A stretch of DNA of 64,000 nucleotides. It comes from GWE2-51-13 sp942492825. Lineage in GTDB: Bacteria; Bacillota_I; Bacilli_A; Erysipelotrichales; Erysipelotrichaceae. The DNA is taken from the NCBI GenBank assembly GCA_942492825.1, contig OW818635.1, positions 1,736,001 to 1,800,000 on the forward strand, written 5' to 3'. How positions within the stretch are numbered: position 1 is the stretch's first letter; each line of letters starts with the position of its first letter. Positions 26,584 to 36,604 of the stretch are shown piece by piece. The notes under the pieces were generated by a model. The model worked only from the letters and a program-made list of their open reading frames with translations, was not told the DNA's origin and ran no database searches. The position numbers were made by a program, and so were the translations under genes.

Positions 26584-27972
26584 ATGAAACTGAAAAAACA
26601 AGCCAAGCTCAACCTTATCCTCATAGCAACCGGGATATTGATCGTACTAATGCTTCAAATAAATGCACTATTTCCATCATGGATAAAGTGGATTTCAACG
26701 ATAATCGTTTTATTGATAATTTCCCTATCGATGTTTTCGAAGTCAAAACTTCTAAAAATCAGTTTAAGTATTCTTTTGGTACTTACCTCCGCTTCACTTC
26801 TCTATCTCGGCGACATTACAAATCGCCTTTTCAAATATACTCCGGTCGAAACGAGCGTAATTTCATTTTATGTATTGAAAACTTCCAATGTCTCAAGTAT
26901 TGAGCAAACTTCCGGAATGTTATTTGGGTATTCTGCGGCGACAGATGACGTTATGCTGAATTTCTCCAAAGCAGAGTTGGCGAAGAAAGCCAGTGATATC
27001 GAGTATTCCGAATCTTTGACAGATGAAGAAAACCTTCAAAAACTGATAGATGGAGATATTGAAGTTTTGATACTAGACAACGCTTTCTATGAGAATTTGC
27101 GTGAGTTAAAACCTGACGATATCGGAAAAATCAAATCGATTTGGTCTATCGAGAAATCGAATATAAAAGAGGATATTGTTAAAGAAGTCGATATTACAAA
27201 TACACCTTTCGTGGTACTTCTAAGTGGTATTGATATTGCAGGTCCTCTCTCATTTAAATCGCGAAGTGACGTCAATATATTGATTGTCGTCAACCCAAAT
27301 ACAAATAAAATCCTAACGATTAGTATCCCGCGAGATACGTATGTGCCACTGGCGTGTAGGTCAGATAAAATGGATAAACTAACTCATAGTGGTATTTATG
27401 GTATTGGCTGCACAGTTAAAACAATTGAGAACTTCTTGGATATTGATATTAACTACTATGTCCGTCTTAACTTCACCTCAACATTGAAAATCGTTAACGT
27501 TATAGGAGAAATCGATGTCTATTCAAAATATAGTTTTACATCATTTGAAGGTTATAAATATACTACGGGCATAAATAGACTAGATGCGGATGAAACGCTT
27601 AGCTTTTTGCGGGAACGCAAATCATTTGCAGATGGAGACGTACAACGTGGGCTTAATCAACAAGAAGTCATTAAAGCAATCGTAAAGAAACTGACTCGCC
27701 CAGAAACCGTTTTAAAAGTGGAAGGGATCATCAACGCGGTAAGTGGAAGTATCGATACGAATATGCCTTCGAAAGATGTCTCGAAGTTACTTCAAATGCA
27801 GTTAAAGACAAATGCACAATGGGATTTTGTATCTTCAAAACTCGATGGTACCCCTGACCATAGGCCGACCTATAGTATGGGTAGCCGATTGCTTTATGTG
27901 ATGATTCCAAACCAGCAATCTTTGACTAATGTCAAACAAAGCATACAAGACTTTATTAAAGTAGCGGAGTAA
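26584..27972 (+). CDS. LytR-CpsA-Psr (LCP) family cell-wall polymer ligase
   Basis: Transfers lipid-linked glycopolymers from undecaprenyl phosphate to peptidoglycan on the outer face of the membrane. 462 residues. Three hydrophobic segments occupy roughly residues 8-90, followed by an accessory region as in CpsA proteins, then the LCP domain from about 205. It holds the conserved arginines and aspartates: SRSDVNILIVVN, ISIPRDTYVPL, and GDVQRGLNQQEVIKAIVKKL. SD GGGAG lies upstream. Its presence inside the locus suggests the polysaccharide is anchored to the wall. It is followed after 7 bp by a GT2 gene. Confidence 0.93.
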   Translation: MKLKKQAKLNLILIATGILIVLMLQINALFPSWIKWISTIIVLLIISLSMFSKSKLLKISLSILLVLTSASLLYLGDITNRLFKYTPVETSVISFYVLKTSNVSSIEQTSGMLFGYSAATDDVMLNFSKAELAKKASDIEYSESLTDEENLQKLIDGDIEVLILDNAFYENLRELKPDDIGKIKSIWSIEKSNIKEDIVKEVDITNTPFVVLLSGIDIAGPLSFKSRSDVNILIVVNPNTNKILTISIPRDTYVPLACRSDKMDKLTHSGIYGIGCTVKTIENFLDIDINYYVRLNFTSTLKIVNVIGEIDVYSKYSFTSFEGYKYTTGINRLDADETLSFLRERKSFADGDVQRGLNQQEVIKAIVKKLTRPETVLKVEGIINAVSGSIDTNMPSKDVSKLLQMQLKTNAQWDFVSSKLDGTPDHRPTYSMGSRLLYVMIPNQQSLTNVKQSIQDFIKVAE

Positions 27973-27979
27973 GTATTCT

Positions 27980-29095
27980 ATGTTTGACCTCAACTTCGAC
28001 TCGCTTGAAATAACGGACCCATCCATCATTGAACTTGAAGATCAATTCAATAAACACAAAACTTCATGCGAGTCATTTGTATACTTGCTTAAGAATAAAT
28101 ACCATGTTGACCAACCAATATGCATTGAGATTCAGAAGCGGTGCGCTGAGGGGCTAAACTCAACTATCAATGAGCAAACTCCGTTGATCAGTGTGGTAAT
28201 CCCTACTTATAATCGATCCGCAATGCTGCTGGAGAGTGTCAAAAGTGTACTTGATCAAACGTATCCAAATAAAGAAATTATCGTAGTCGATGATTGTTCG
28301 AAAGACGATACCGAGACAGTAATGAGTCAACTGATTGCTCAACATAATTGTGTTAAGTATATTCGTAATACCGAAAACAAAAATGCAGGACAATCAAGAA
28401 ATATTGGGTATCTTCAGGCAAACGGAAAATACATTGTATTTCTTGACGATGATGACTTCTATATTGATCCTCGTTTTTTTGAAAAAGCAATAATGAGGCA
28501 TATAGCCAACTCAAATCTCGCATTCGTTGCCGGAAATGCTGAAGTGTATTATGTATCCTCTGATCGTTATGAAAGCAAAAGACTAAACAGGACGGGGTTC
28601 ATTGGACGTAATGAATTTATGAGCGGATTCATGCGTACAATCGACAAGCCATTATCCACATTTTCAGCAGTTTTTGATAAAGAAAAGCTTGATAAAATCG
28701 GATTCAAGAAGATGATGATGATGAATGATGCCTCAATATATTTAAGATCCTTTCTTGTAGGTGATGCGGAAATAATCGAAGATATCATTGGTATCTATCG
28801 AATCCACACAACGAATATTTCAAACCGATTATCTGCACGCTTCATTATTGAAAACCTGGACGAAAAAGTTTTCATATTTGAGAATGCTAAGAATTCATCG
28901 TTGAATTTTAGTGATAAGTCTTGGCTTGATGATCAATTTAAATCTACAATCAGTTACTGGATTACAAGCAGCAAACCCAGCTTAAAATCGATTATTGAGT
29001 TATTACGATGGAACTTTAAAAAGAATCAAGTTTCAAAACACAACCTTACTTTGTTGATGCTTAAGAAATGGGTTAATACAAAGTTGAAATCATAA
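27980..29095 (+). CDS. glycosyltransferase, GT2 family, with N-terminal extension
   Basis: 371 residues. The GT2 domain starts at about residue 68 (LISVVIPTYNRSAMLLESV) with VVDDCSKDDTETV and the metal-site motif VFLDDDDFY. The first ~65 residues are an extension without a recognisable motif, which could mediate complex formation. The start codon is 7 bp after the LCP stop and has only a weak SD (GGAGTAAG), consistent with translational coupling. Confidence 0.88.
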   Translation: MFDLNFDSLEITDPSIIELEDQFNKHKTSCESFVYLLKNKYHVDQPICIEIQKRCAEGLNSTINEQTPLISVVIPTYNRSAMLLESVKSVLDQTYPNKEIIVVDDCSKDDTETVMSQLIAQHNCVKYIRNTENKNAGQSRNIGYLQANGKYIVFLDDDDFYIDPRFFEKAIMRHIANSNLAFVAGNAEVYYVSSDRYESKRLNRTGFIGRNEFMSGFMRTIDKPLSTFSAVFDKEKLDKIGFKKMMMMNDASIYLRSFLVGDAEIIEDIIGIYRIHTTNISNRLSARFIIENLDEKVFIFENAKNSSLNFSDKSWLDDQFKSTISYWITSSKPSLKSIIELLRWNFKKNQVSKHNLTLLMLKKWVNTKLKS

Positions 29096-29144
29096 TTGTA
29101 TGAGAATCATAGAAGAGGATAGATTAGTTAAAAGGGGAGAAACG

Positions 29145-30344
29145 ATGAAACGAGTGGGAATAATTACGATTATCGACTACAACAACTATGGAAACAGACT
29201 GCAAAACTTCGCCGTTCAAGAAGTGCTTGCACGTTTAGGCGTGGAATCCGAAACAATCGTAAACTTTCCAGACAGAAAGCAGAATCTAACTGCACGTCTT
29301 TATAGAGCCATTAATAATCCGCAAACACTCGTTTCAAAATCAATCGCAAAGAGGATCTTGATTAGGGTTAATAAACTCAGGAAGAAGATGTACATTTCTA
29401 AGAAAGAAGCAGAACTAATCAAAGCTGATAAAGAATTAGCCAATTGGAGATCAACACGCATTACGAATTTCAAAAAGTTCACAAAAGAATTCATTCATGA
29501 AACAAACTATACGATTACCTTAGATTCAATACCAATCGACATGGGAAGCCGATATGATGCATTTGTCGTGGGAAGCGATCAGGTATGGAATCCGAACTTC
29601 CGAAGGGGAAGTAATGTCGATTTTTTAACTTTTGCGCCGGAAAACAAACGGATTTCGCTATCAGCAAGTTTTGGAATCTCTCAGTTGACCCACGAGTGTA
29701 GGGATGAATTCCAAAAACACCTCATGCAAATGGCAAGTCTTTCGGTTAGGGAAAATAGCGGTGCTGAAATTGTTCGAGAATTAACGGACAGACAAGTGCC
29801 TGTACACATCGATCCAACATTGATGTTACCAAAAGAAAAGTGGTTATCGATTTCACGTGCTTCTTGTATCAAACCTTGCACTAAATATATACTTACTTAT
29901 TTCCTTGGTAAGCAGACGCAGCAAACGATCCAAACGATTGATGGTATTGCTGAAAAGTTTGGACTTGATATCGTTAGACTTGCTGATTTCGACGATAAAA
30001 AATTCTATACGGTTGATCCTTCAGAATTCATCGACCTAGTACATTCAGCCGAGATAATCTTAACGGACTCATTTCACGGGACGATATTCTCGATTTTAAT
30101 GGAGAAACCATTTTTGGTTTTTGAGCGGCAATCCAAAACACCATCAATGAGTTCAAGGATTACGACATTGTTATCGAAATTTGAATTTGAAGACCGACGT
30201 GGAGAGAATATTAATGTGATTGATGATGTGCTTAATATCGATTATTCGCATGTCCCGCAAATCCTAAAGATTGAAAGAGATAAAGTCGAAGAGTATTTGG
30301 TTTCCGCATTATCGCTAGAAAAGGCTACCAATCATGAAAATTAA
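29145..30344 (+). CDS. polysaccharide pyruvyl transferase family protein
   Basis: 399-residue protein of the WcaK/CsaB family. The ATG at 29145 is chosen over that at 29100 because AAAGGGGAG precedes it at the right spacing. Features: GIITIIDYNNYGNRLQNFAVQ, YDAFVVGSDQVWNPNF, SLSASFGIS and the C-terminal TDSFHGTIFSILMEKPFLVF with the DS(F)HG motif. This subfamily is often encoded beside the F420-dehydrogenase-beta-like protein, as here two genes downstream. Overlaps the flippase start by 11 bp. Confidence 0.9.
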   Translation: MKRVGIITIIDYNNYGNRLQNFAVQEVLARLGVESETIVNFPDRKQNLTARLYRAINNPQTLVSKSIAKRILIRVNKLRKKMYISKKEAELIKADKELANWRSTRITNFKKFTKEFIHETNYTITLDSIPIDMGSRYDAFVVGSDQVWNPNFRRGSNVDFLTFAPENKRISLSASFGISQLTHECRDEFQKHLMQMASLSVRENSGAEIVRELTDRQVPVHIDPTLMLPKEKWLSISRASCIKPCTKYILTYFLGKQTQQTIQTIDGIAEKFGLDIVRLADFDDKKFYTVDPSEFIDLVHSAEIILTDSFHGTIFSILMEKPFLVFERQSKTPSMSSRITTLLSKFEFEDRRGENINVIDDVLNIDYSHVPQILKIERDKVEEYLVSALSLEKATNHEN

Positions 30345-31863
30345 CCAGTTAAAAGTTGGAGTTGCATTATCGTATCTGTCAATGGGATTAGGGTATGTTG
30401 TCTCGATTTTGTATACTCCAATAATGCTGCGACTTTTAGGCCAAAGCGAATATGGACTATACAATCTCGTTGCATCGATTGTCGCATATATGGGCGTGTT
30501 GAATTTTGGTTTTGGTAGCGCCTATATGCGATACTATTCAAAATACAAAGCAAAGAATGAAGTGGAAAATATCAAGAAACTTAATGGAATGTTTCTTATC
30601 ATTTTCTCGGTGCTTGGGTTAATAGCTTTATTGGCAGGAATAGTTCTAGTATTAAATACAGAAATGATCTTTGGTGCTCGACTCTCTATTCAGGAAATCA
30701 GTAGAGCACGAATTCTTATGATGGTTATGGTTGTCAATATGGCCATTTCTTTCCCCGGCATTGTCTTTAATTCGCACATCACCGCAAATGAAAAGTTTGT
30801 ATTCCAAAAACTTCTTCAGGTATTAAAAACGCTTGTGAATCCATTTTTGATGTTACCGATACTGTTGTTGGGTTATGGATCGGTCGGAATGGTCATGGTA
30901 TCTCTGTTCATTAGCTTGTCGATCGAACTTGGAAATATTTTATATTGCTTGAAGAAATTGAAAATGAGTTTTCGATTTGAGAACTTCGACACTCGCCTAT
31001 TCAGGGAAATGACAGTATACTCGTCGTTCATTTTCGTCAATCTTGTTGTGGATCAAGTAAATTGGAATGTCGATAAATTTATCCTAGGTCGATTTTTTGG
31101 GACAACCTCAGTCGCTATCTATGGATTGGCTGCCCAACTAAATGTCTATTTTATGTCGTTTTCTACAGCCATTACTAATGTCTTCATCCCTCGCGTACAT
31201 AAAATGGTCGCAAGCACGGTTAACAATGACGAACTTACAACTTTATTCACTAAAGTTGGAAGAGTACAATTCGCATTACTTTTCCTCATCGCATCCGGTC
31301 TGATTTTCTTTGGTAAATCATTTATCCAAATGTGGGCAGGAAGCAATTATGCCGATACTTACCCAATAGCCCTTATCTTGATTATTCCATCCATTGTTCC
31401 GCTTATCCAGAATATTGGCATTGAGATTTCCAGAGCGAAGAATCTACATCGATTTCGTTCTTTCGTTTATTTCTTGATTGCTATTCTGAACATTGCAATC
31501 TCGATCCCGCTGGCTCAACAACTAAAAGGTATAGGGGCAGCTTTAGGAACAGCGTTTGCCTTAATCGTTGGAAACGGATTTATCATGAACTGGTACTATC
31601 ATAAATATGTCAAAATAGATATTATTTACTTTTGGAAAAATATTTTGAGTTTTATCCCCTCGATGATTGTTCCGATATTTTACGGTATTTTTATAAATAC
31701 AATGGTTGAAATCGACTCAGTCTTTAAACTGCTTTTGTTTGGGGGAGTTTATGTCATTATATATGGTGTCTCACTCTGGTTCTTTGGTTTGAACTCTTTT
31801 GAAAAAGATCTAGTACAGAAACCTATTAATAACCGCATTAATATGGGTAAGAGGAAAATTTAA
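30334..31863 (+). CDS. Wzx-like flippase (MOP superfamily), second copy
   Basis: 509 residues with about 14 membrane segments. The N-terminus GVALSYLSMGLGYVVSIL, then YTPIMLRLLGQSEYGLYNLV, is characteristic of polysaccharide biosynthesis/flippase proteins. Only weak similarity to the flippase at 4642 is visible, so it is not a recent duplication. It overlaps the upstream pyruvyltransferase by 11 bp and its stop shares one base with the next ATG (TAATG). Confidence 0.92.
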   Translation: MKINQLKVGVALSYLSMGLGYVVSILYTPIMLRLLGQSEYGLYNLVASIVAYMGVLNFGFGSAYMRYYSKYKAKNEVENIKKLNGMFLIIFSVLGLIALLAGIVLVLNTEMIFGARLSIQEISRARILMMVMVVNMAISFPGIVFNSHITANEKFVFQKLLQVLKTLVNPFLMLPILLLGYGSVGMVMVSLFISLSIELGNILYCLKKLKMSFRFENFDTRLFREMTVYSSFIFVNLVVDQVNWNVDKFILGRFFGTTSVAIYGLAAQLNVYFMSFSTAITNVFIPRVHKMVASTVNNDELTTLFTKVGRVQFALLFLIASGLIFFGKSFIQMWAGSNYADTYPIALILIIPSIVPLIQNIGIEISRAKNLHRFRSFVYFLIAILNIAISIPLAQQLKGIGAALGTAFALIVGNGFIMNWYYHKYVKIDIIYFWKNILSFIPSMIVPIFYGIFINTMVEIDSVFKLLLFGGVYVIIYGVSLWFFGLNSFEKDLVQKPINNRINMGKRKI

Positions 31864-33254
31864 TGACAAAAGAAGCAATAAGACCTCAAATAGTCAATGT
31901 AATTGAGAAAGGTTATTGTGTCGGATGTGGTGGGTGTGCGAGTTCTTTGAACTCGGCTTTTCAAATGAAGTTTACGGCAAATGGGAGTTATCTTCCTGTC
32001 AATGATGAGAACGTAGAAATTACTGAAGGTACGTTTGTATGTCCATTCGCAAGTGTAAAAAATGAAAGTGAAATTTCAAAAGAATTATATTCAGATGAAA
32101 ACGATGTGAGGCATAATCTGTACATTGGATATTACTTAAGAAACTATGCTGGATATGTTAAAAAAGACACCTATCGTGAAAATGGAAGTTCAGGAGGAAT
32201 GGGATCGTGGATCGCATGTAAATTGCTTGAGCTTGGTTATGTCGACAGGATCATACATGTGACGCAAACAGTCAAAGATAAGGACAATATCTTATTTAAG
32301 TATCATGTATCAAATTCTATCTCTGAAATCAGAAATGGCGCAAAGTCCAAGTACTATCCTGTTGAAATGTCGAATGTGATTAATTATGTAAGGGAGAATC
32401 CGGGCAACTATGCATTTATCGGAGTCCCTTGCTTTATCAAAACGGTTCGACTTCTTAGCGACCAAGATCCGATTATTCAAGATCGAATCAAGTATACAAT
32501 TGGGCTTGTGTGCGGTCACCTAAAAACAGATCGATTTGTCAAATCTATGGTTTGGCAAATGGGAATGGATCCAACAAAAATTACGAAATTTGACTTCAGA
32601 GTAAAAATAGAAGGTCGAAATGCGAGTGACTACGGAGTTGAAGCCGAAGTCGAAGTACTTGGGGATACGGTTATCAAGAAAGCGCCAATCAAAGAACTAT
32701 TTACTACAAACTGGGGGCACGGGCATTTCAAATTAAAGGCTTGCGACTACTGTGACGATGTACTGGCAGAAACTGCGGATGTGACAATTGGGGATGCTTG
32801 GTTACCCGAGTACAACAAAGATAGCATGGGAACCAATATAATCACTGTTCGCAATCTGAAAATTCTTGAAATGATCGAAGCTCATAAGGATGAGTTGAAT
32901 TTGACTGAAATCGATGAGAACAGAATATTCGAATCACAAGCAGGCGGATTCCGGCATAGAAGAGAGGGCCTCGGATATCGATTGTATCTAAAAGATGAAG
33001 TAAGCGAATGGAGACCGATAAAACGAGTTGAAGCAAGTAATGATATCTCGGAGAAACGGAAAAAGATATACGAAACCAGAGTGTTACTTGCTGAAAAAAG
33101 CCATCAATATTATGCCGAGGCTGAAGATGTAGATGATTTTGATGTGTATATCAATCAAATGAAGCCAATTATCCGCAAGTACGATAAGTTATTTAAGAAA
33201 TCCATCTACTCAAGAATATTGACGAAATTAAAGAGAATCTTAAACTCAAAGTAG
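31863..33254 (+). CDS. coenzyme F420 hydrogenase/dehydrogenase beta-like iron-sulfur protein
   Basis: 463 residues. A ferredoxin-like start (YCVGCGGC, Cys19, Cys22, Cys25, with Cys60 in FVCPF) would bind one [4Fe-4S] cluster. Then come RENGSSGGMGSWIACKLLELG, a nucleotide/flavin-site-like block, and KACDYCDDVLAETADVTIGDAW, the F420_FrhB C-terminal signature. Homologues are common in bacterial polysaccharide loci that lack F420, usually beside a pyruvyltransferase-like gene, and probably reduce or modify a sugar or pyruvate moiety; the reaction is not established. The start overlaps the flippase stop. Confidence 0.88.
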   Translation: MTKEAIRPQIVNVIEKGYCVGCGGCASSLNSAFQMKFTANGSYLPVNDENVEITEGTFVCPFASVKNESEISKELYSDENDVRHNLYIGYYLRNYAGYVKKDTYRENGSSGGMGSWIACKLLELGYVDRIIHVTQTVKDKDNILFKYHVSNSISEIRNGAKSKYYPVEMSNVINYVRENPGNYAFIGVPCFIKTVRLLSDQDPIIQDRIKYTIGLVCGHLKTDRFVKSMVWQMGMDPTKITKFDFRVKIEGRNASDYGVEAEVEVLGDTVIKKAPIKELFTTNWGHGHFKLKACDYCDDVLAETADVTIGDAWLPEYNKDSMGTNIITVRNLKILEMIEAHKDELNLTEIDENRIFESQAGGFRHRREGLGYRLYLKDEVSEWRPIKRVEASNDISEKRKKIYETRVLLAEKSHQYYAEAEDVDDFDVYINQMKPIIRKYDKLFKKSIYSRILTKLKRILNSK

Positions 33255-33292
33255 GATTGGCACTAATTATCATAAACAAAGGATAAAATGAG

Positions 33293-34249
33293 ATGAGAGA
33301 TAAAATCCAAATATTGCGTGCACTTGCTATTTTTGCAGTAGTCATGATCCATTCCAATGCAACGGGGGCTATGGGCGTGACAATACGTCCATTTATAAAT
33401 TTTTCTGTTGCTTTGTTTATATTTTGTTCGGGGTATCTTACTAAGTTAGAGATAACGGACTTACCTAGTTTCTATAAAAAAAGACTTTCAAAGATATTGA
33501 TTCCATATTTTATATGGAGTTTGATTTATACAGTTGTAAATGTTTCTTATTCTAGTTTTTTACGGAATCTTTTAACCGCTAATGCTATCAGTCCTTTTTA
33601 CTATGTATCAGTATATGCTCAATTTGTTATCTTAACACCATTAATTGGAATAATGCTGAAATCAAAATATAGATGGATTGGATGGTTTGTGACACCTGTC
33701 TCAATATTCGTTATATGATATATGCTTGTATTTATGGGTGTAAACTTAGGGTTTCCTTTTCCTGGAACGATATTCTTAGTTTGGTTTATCTATTATTATT
33801 TGGGAATGGCTCTGGGTAACAATGTTCTAACATACAATGTTAGTAATGTAAAAACTTGGATTGTCTATGGTTTTGTCCTTCTCTTGTCAGAACTTGAAGG
33901 GTTTGCTTGGTTCTATCGTGGCAATTATGATATGGCTACATCACAGATTCGACTAACATCGGTATTGTCATCAACAGTCGCCTGTTTACTAGCATACCTT
34001 TTTTTAAGGAATGATCACATGATCAAAGATGAAAGCCTATTAAGTAGAATGTTTATCAAAATTGGAGATTATTCTTTTGGTATTTTCTTAGCGCATATAT
34101 TAGTGAAGACCTTACTAGGAAATATCCCTGGATATGATCTTCTCCAATTTCCAATTACTACCTTGTTGATTATAGTCGTTACAGCACTTGGCGTCATGGT
34201 TGGACGAAAGATTCTCGGAAAGAAAATTAGTGAGTTTGTGGGACTCTAA
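33293..34249 (+). pseudogene. acyltransferase 3 family gene interrupted by an in-frame TGA
   Basis: The two halves are in the same reading frame: 33293-33718 encodes the N-terminal part (QILRALAIFAVVMIHSNATG, with the family's Arg-Ala...His pattern) ending at TGA 33716-33718. The frame continues from 33719 through MLVFMGVNLGFPFPGTIFLV to the stop at 34247. Joined, the product would be about 318 residues with a normal family layout, so a single nonsense change (for example TGG to TGA) explains it. TGA is a normal stop elsewhere in the window, so a Trp reading is unlikely. It is more AT-rich than the surrounding genes. It may still yield two fragments or be read through. Confidence 0.75.
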
Positions 34250-34449
34250 AGCGATATCCAAGAAAATTTTAAGATTAAATTTAAATTATCGAGATTTCGC
34301 AGTATTTCAGTCAACATTTCTATTGGTTTGTATGATATTTTAGATGTATAACCACAAGCATTTTCTCGAATAATGTCTTTAATTGTCAATGGTCAATACT
34401 ATGAGTAAGTAATCGTTATTTTGTTAACGATGCGAAGGGAAATTAAAAC

Positions 34450-35067
34450 ATGCGTAAACTTATCTCGATTCTCGCTCTATCTATTTGCTTAATTAGTGTC
34501 ACCGCTTGTTCGAGCAAACCCAAAGCATCCGAATCTGTTGAACGTTTCTTAACCGCATTTCAGACCGGTGCTTCCACATCGGACGATCTTTCGAAATACT
34601 TTGAAGCTGAAGGAGAGTATGCATTTAAATTGGATGCATTCGATGCCGGGTCCGACAACGAAGAACTAGTTGAAACGATGAACATATTGATACGTGATTT
34701 CAACTATGAAATCGTTTCGCAGACGATGGAAAAAGACACGGCGGTCGTCTCCATGAAAATCACTGCCCACGACATCGCGGGAGTATATCGCCAATGGATC
34801 GATGGAATCGTAGCGAGGGCGATGGAGTGGATGACTTCTGGGAAAACCGAAGAAGAAATACTGGCTGCTGAACTGGTGCTTCTTGAGGAAGCTTTGTTTG
34901 CTTCGCCGAAAGATAAGGTGTATACGGTCGATGTGCACATGGTGTATGTCGACAAGGAGTGGCAAATTGCGGATAGCGAAGAGAATATGCCGTTGCTTGA
35001 TGCATTGACCGGAGGATTCTTAGGTATGGTGGAGGACATCGAAGGTCCAGTGCCCAATATCTACTAA
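34450..35067 (+). CDS. predicted lipoprotein, unknown function
   Basis: 205 residues with a lipoprotein signal (LSICLISVTACSS; lipid Cys in VTAC). The mature part is small and alpha/beta, with a FLTAFQTG...F start and KEWQIADSE near the end, resembling DUF4878/DUF5105-type NTF2-like lipoproteins; this is a resemblance of layout, not a firm family call. SD GAAGGGAA precedes the ATG. It is monocistronic and converges on gdhA across a shared bidirectional terminator. Confidence 0.8.
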   Translation: MRKLISILALSICLISVTACSSKPKASESVERFLTAFQTGASTSDDLSKYFEAEGEYAFKLDAFDAGSDNEELVETMNILIRDFNYEIVSQTMEKDTAVVSMKITAHDIAGVYRQWIDGIVARAMEWMTSGKTEEEILAAELVLLEEALFASPKDKVYTVDVHMVYVDKEWQIADSEENMPLLDALTGGFLGMVEDIEGPVPNIY

Positions 35068-35086
35068 AGAATGTAATATCCAAAGT

Positions 35087-35124
35087 AAAAGCGATGACTA
35101 TCCTTGCGGAACGTCATCGCTTTT
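35087..35124. terminator. bidirectional terminator between the lipoprotein gene and gdhA
   Basis: Perfect 12-bp stem AAAAGCGATGAC / GTCATCGCTTTT with a 14-base loop. A and T runs on both sides let it act on both converging transcripts. Confidence 0.85.
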
Positions 35125-35137
35125 GTATGATGGGTGA

Positions 35138-36484
35138 TTAGAGAACTCCTTGCGCTTTCATCGCTAAGGCTACTTTCTCAAAGCCTGCGATATTGGCGCC
35201 AAGAACCAAATTCATCGGATCTCCGAAGGCTTCGGCGGTCCGTTTGGAATTAGAGTAGATTTTCGCCATGATGTCCTTTAAACGGGCATCCACTTCCTCA
35301 AAGGTCCAACTTAATCGTAAACTATTCTGACTCATTTCCAAACCGGAAGTGGCGACACCGCCCGCATTGGCGGCTTTACCAGGCCCGAAGAACACCTTAT
35401 GTTTTAGGAAGAGCTGCGTCGCTTCCAAGGTCGTCGGCATGTTGGCGCCCTCCGCAACGACTTTACAGCCGTTCTGTATCAATTGATTGGCACCGGTGAT
35501 GTCCAATTCGCCTTGGGTCGCGCAGGGCAGGGCAATATCGCATGGAACGGACCAAATCCCGCGGCTCCCTTGCGTAAAGGTCGCGGAAGGGACTTTGTCC
35601 GCATACTCTTTGATTCGTCCGCGACGGACTTCTTTGATGTCTTTAAGAAGGGCTACATTGATTCCTTCCGGATCATAGATATAGCCGTCGGAATCGCTAC
35701 AGGTCACGACTTTCGCGCCTAAACGCTGCGCTTTTTCGATCGCATAGATCGCAACGTTACCCGAACCGGAAACCGATACGATCTGATTGTTTAAGTTTAG
35801 ATTGAGGTCTTCAAGCATCTTCTCCACGAAGTAAACCAGACCGTAACCGGTCGCTTCGGTGCGAACTAATGAACCGCCGTAACCTAAGCCTTTACCAGTC
35901 AAGAATCCTTGGGCATGGATATCTCTGATTTTCTTATAATAACCGTAAAGATATCCGATCTCCCGTCCGCCCACGCCGATGTCGCCGGCCGGGACATCGA
36001 TGTCCGATCCGATATGACGTTGAAGTTCGGACATGAACGCTTGGCAGAAACGCATGACTTCGCCATCCGTTTTACCTTTCGGATCGAAATCCGAACCGCC
36101 CTTGCCGCCACCCATCGGTAAGGTCGTCAAGGCATTCTTGAAGACTTGTTCGAAACCAAGGAATTTGATAATGCTTTGGTTAACGGAAGGATGCAAACGT
36201 AAACCGCCCTTATACGGACCCAAGGCTGAATTATATTGGACGCGGAAACCGCGGTTTACTTGGACTTGATTCTTGTCATCCACCCATGCCACCCGAAACG
36301 TAATCAACCGTTCCGGTTCGACGACCCGTTCCAACAAGCCTTCCGCAATCAATTCCGGATGCTTTTCGAAATACGGAACCAACGAATCGAAGACTTCTTT
36401 CACGGCGGCTAAAAACTCAGGTTCGTTGGCATTGCGAACCAACACTTGATCGTAAACGGAAGCGACGTAGGATTGGGCATTCAT
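35138..36484 (-). CDS. gdhA: NADP-type glutamate dehydrogenase
   Basis: Reductive amination of 2-oxoglutarate with ammonium. 448 residues, the length of the hexameric bacterial small GDH. Conserved blocks: FRVQYNSALGPYKGGLRLHP, LPMGGGKGGSDFDPKGK (catalytic Lys region), DVPAGDIGVGGREIGYLYG, and the nucleotide fold VSVSGSGNVAIYAIEKAQRLG (split) with VTCSDSDGYIYDPEGI. AAGGAGG precedes the ATG on the minus strand, and a -10-like TATAAT (complement of 36510-36515) lies 26 bp from it without a clear -35. The coenzyme (NADP) is inferred from family type. Confidence 0.96.
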   Translation of the reverse strand: MNAQSYVASVYDQVLVRNANEPEFLAAVKEVFDSLVPYFEKHPELIAEGLLERVVEPERLITFRVAWVDDKNQVQVNRGFRVQYNSALGPYKGGLRLHPSVNQSIIKFLGFEQVFKNALTTLPMGGGKGGSDFDPKGKTDGEVMRFCQAFMSELQRHIGSDIDVPAGDIGVGGREIGYLYGYYKKIRDIHAQGFLTGKGLGYGGSLVRTEATGYGLVYFVEKMLEDLNLNLNNQIVSVSGSGNVAIYAIEKAQRLGAKVVTCSDSDGYIYDPEGINVALLKDIKEVRRGRIKEYADKVPSATFTQGSRGIWSVPCDIALPCATQGELDITGANQLIQNGCKVVAEGANMPTTLEATQLFLKHKVFFGPGKAANAGGVATSGLEMSQNSLRLSWTFEEVDARLKDIMAKIYSNSKRTAEAFGDPMNLVLGANIAGFEKVALAMKAQGVL

Positions 36485-36604
36485 GGCGAATCCTCCTTAA
36501 GTTGCATTTATTATAGCGTATTTCCATGCGTTACACGCCATAAATCGTTGCGAAGGAGATTGTGAAACATGCTAAAATAAAAGAAGCGAAAGAAGGATAC
36601 AAGA

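Noticed and set aside
33293..34249. TGA read as tryptophan (Mollicutes code)
   Set aside because: Many clear genes here end in TGA (for example neuB, neuC, cysS) and use TGG for Trp, so the code is standard; the internal TGA is a nonsense codon.
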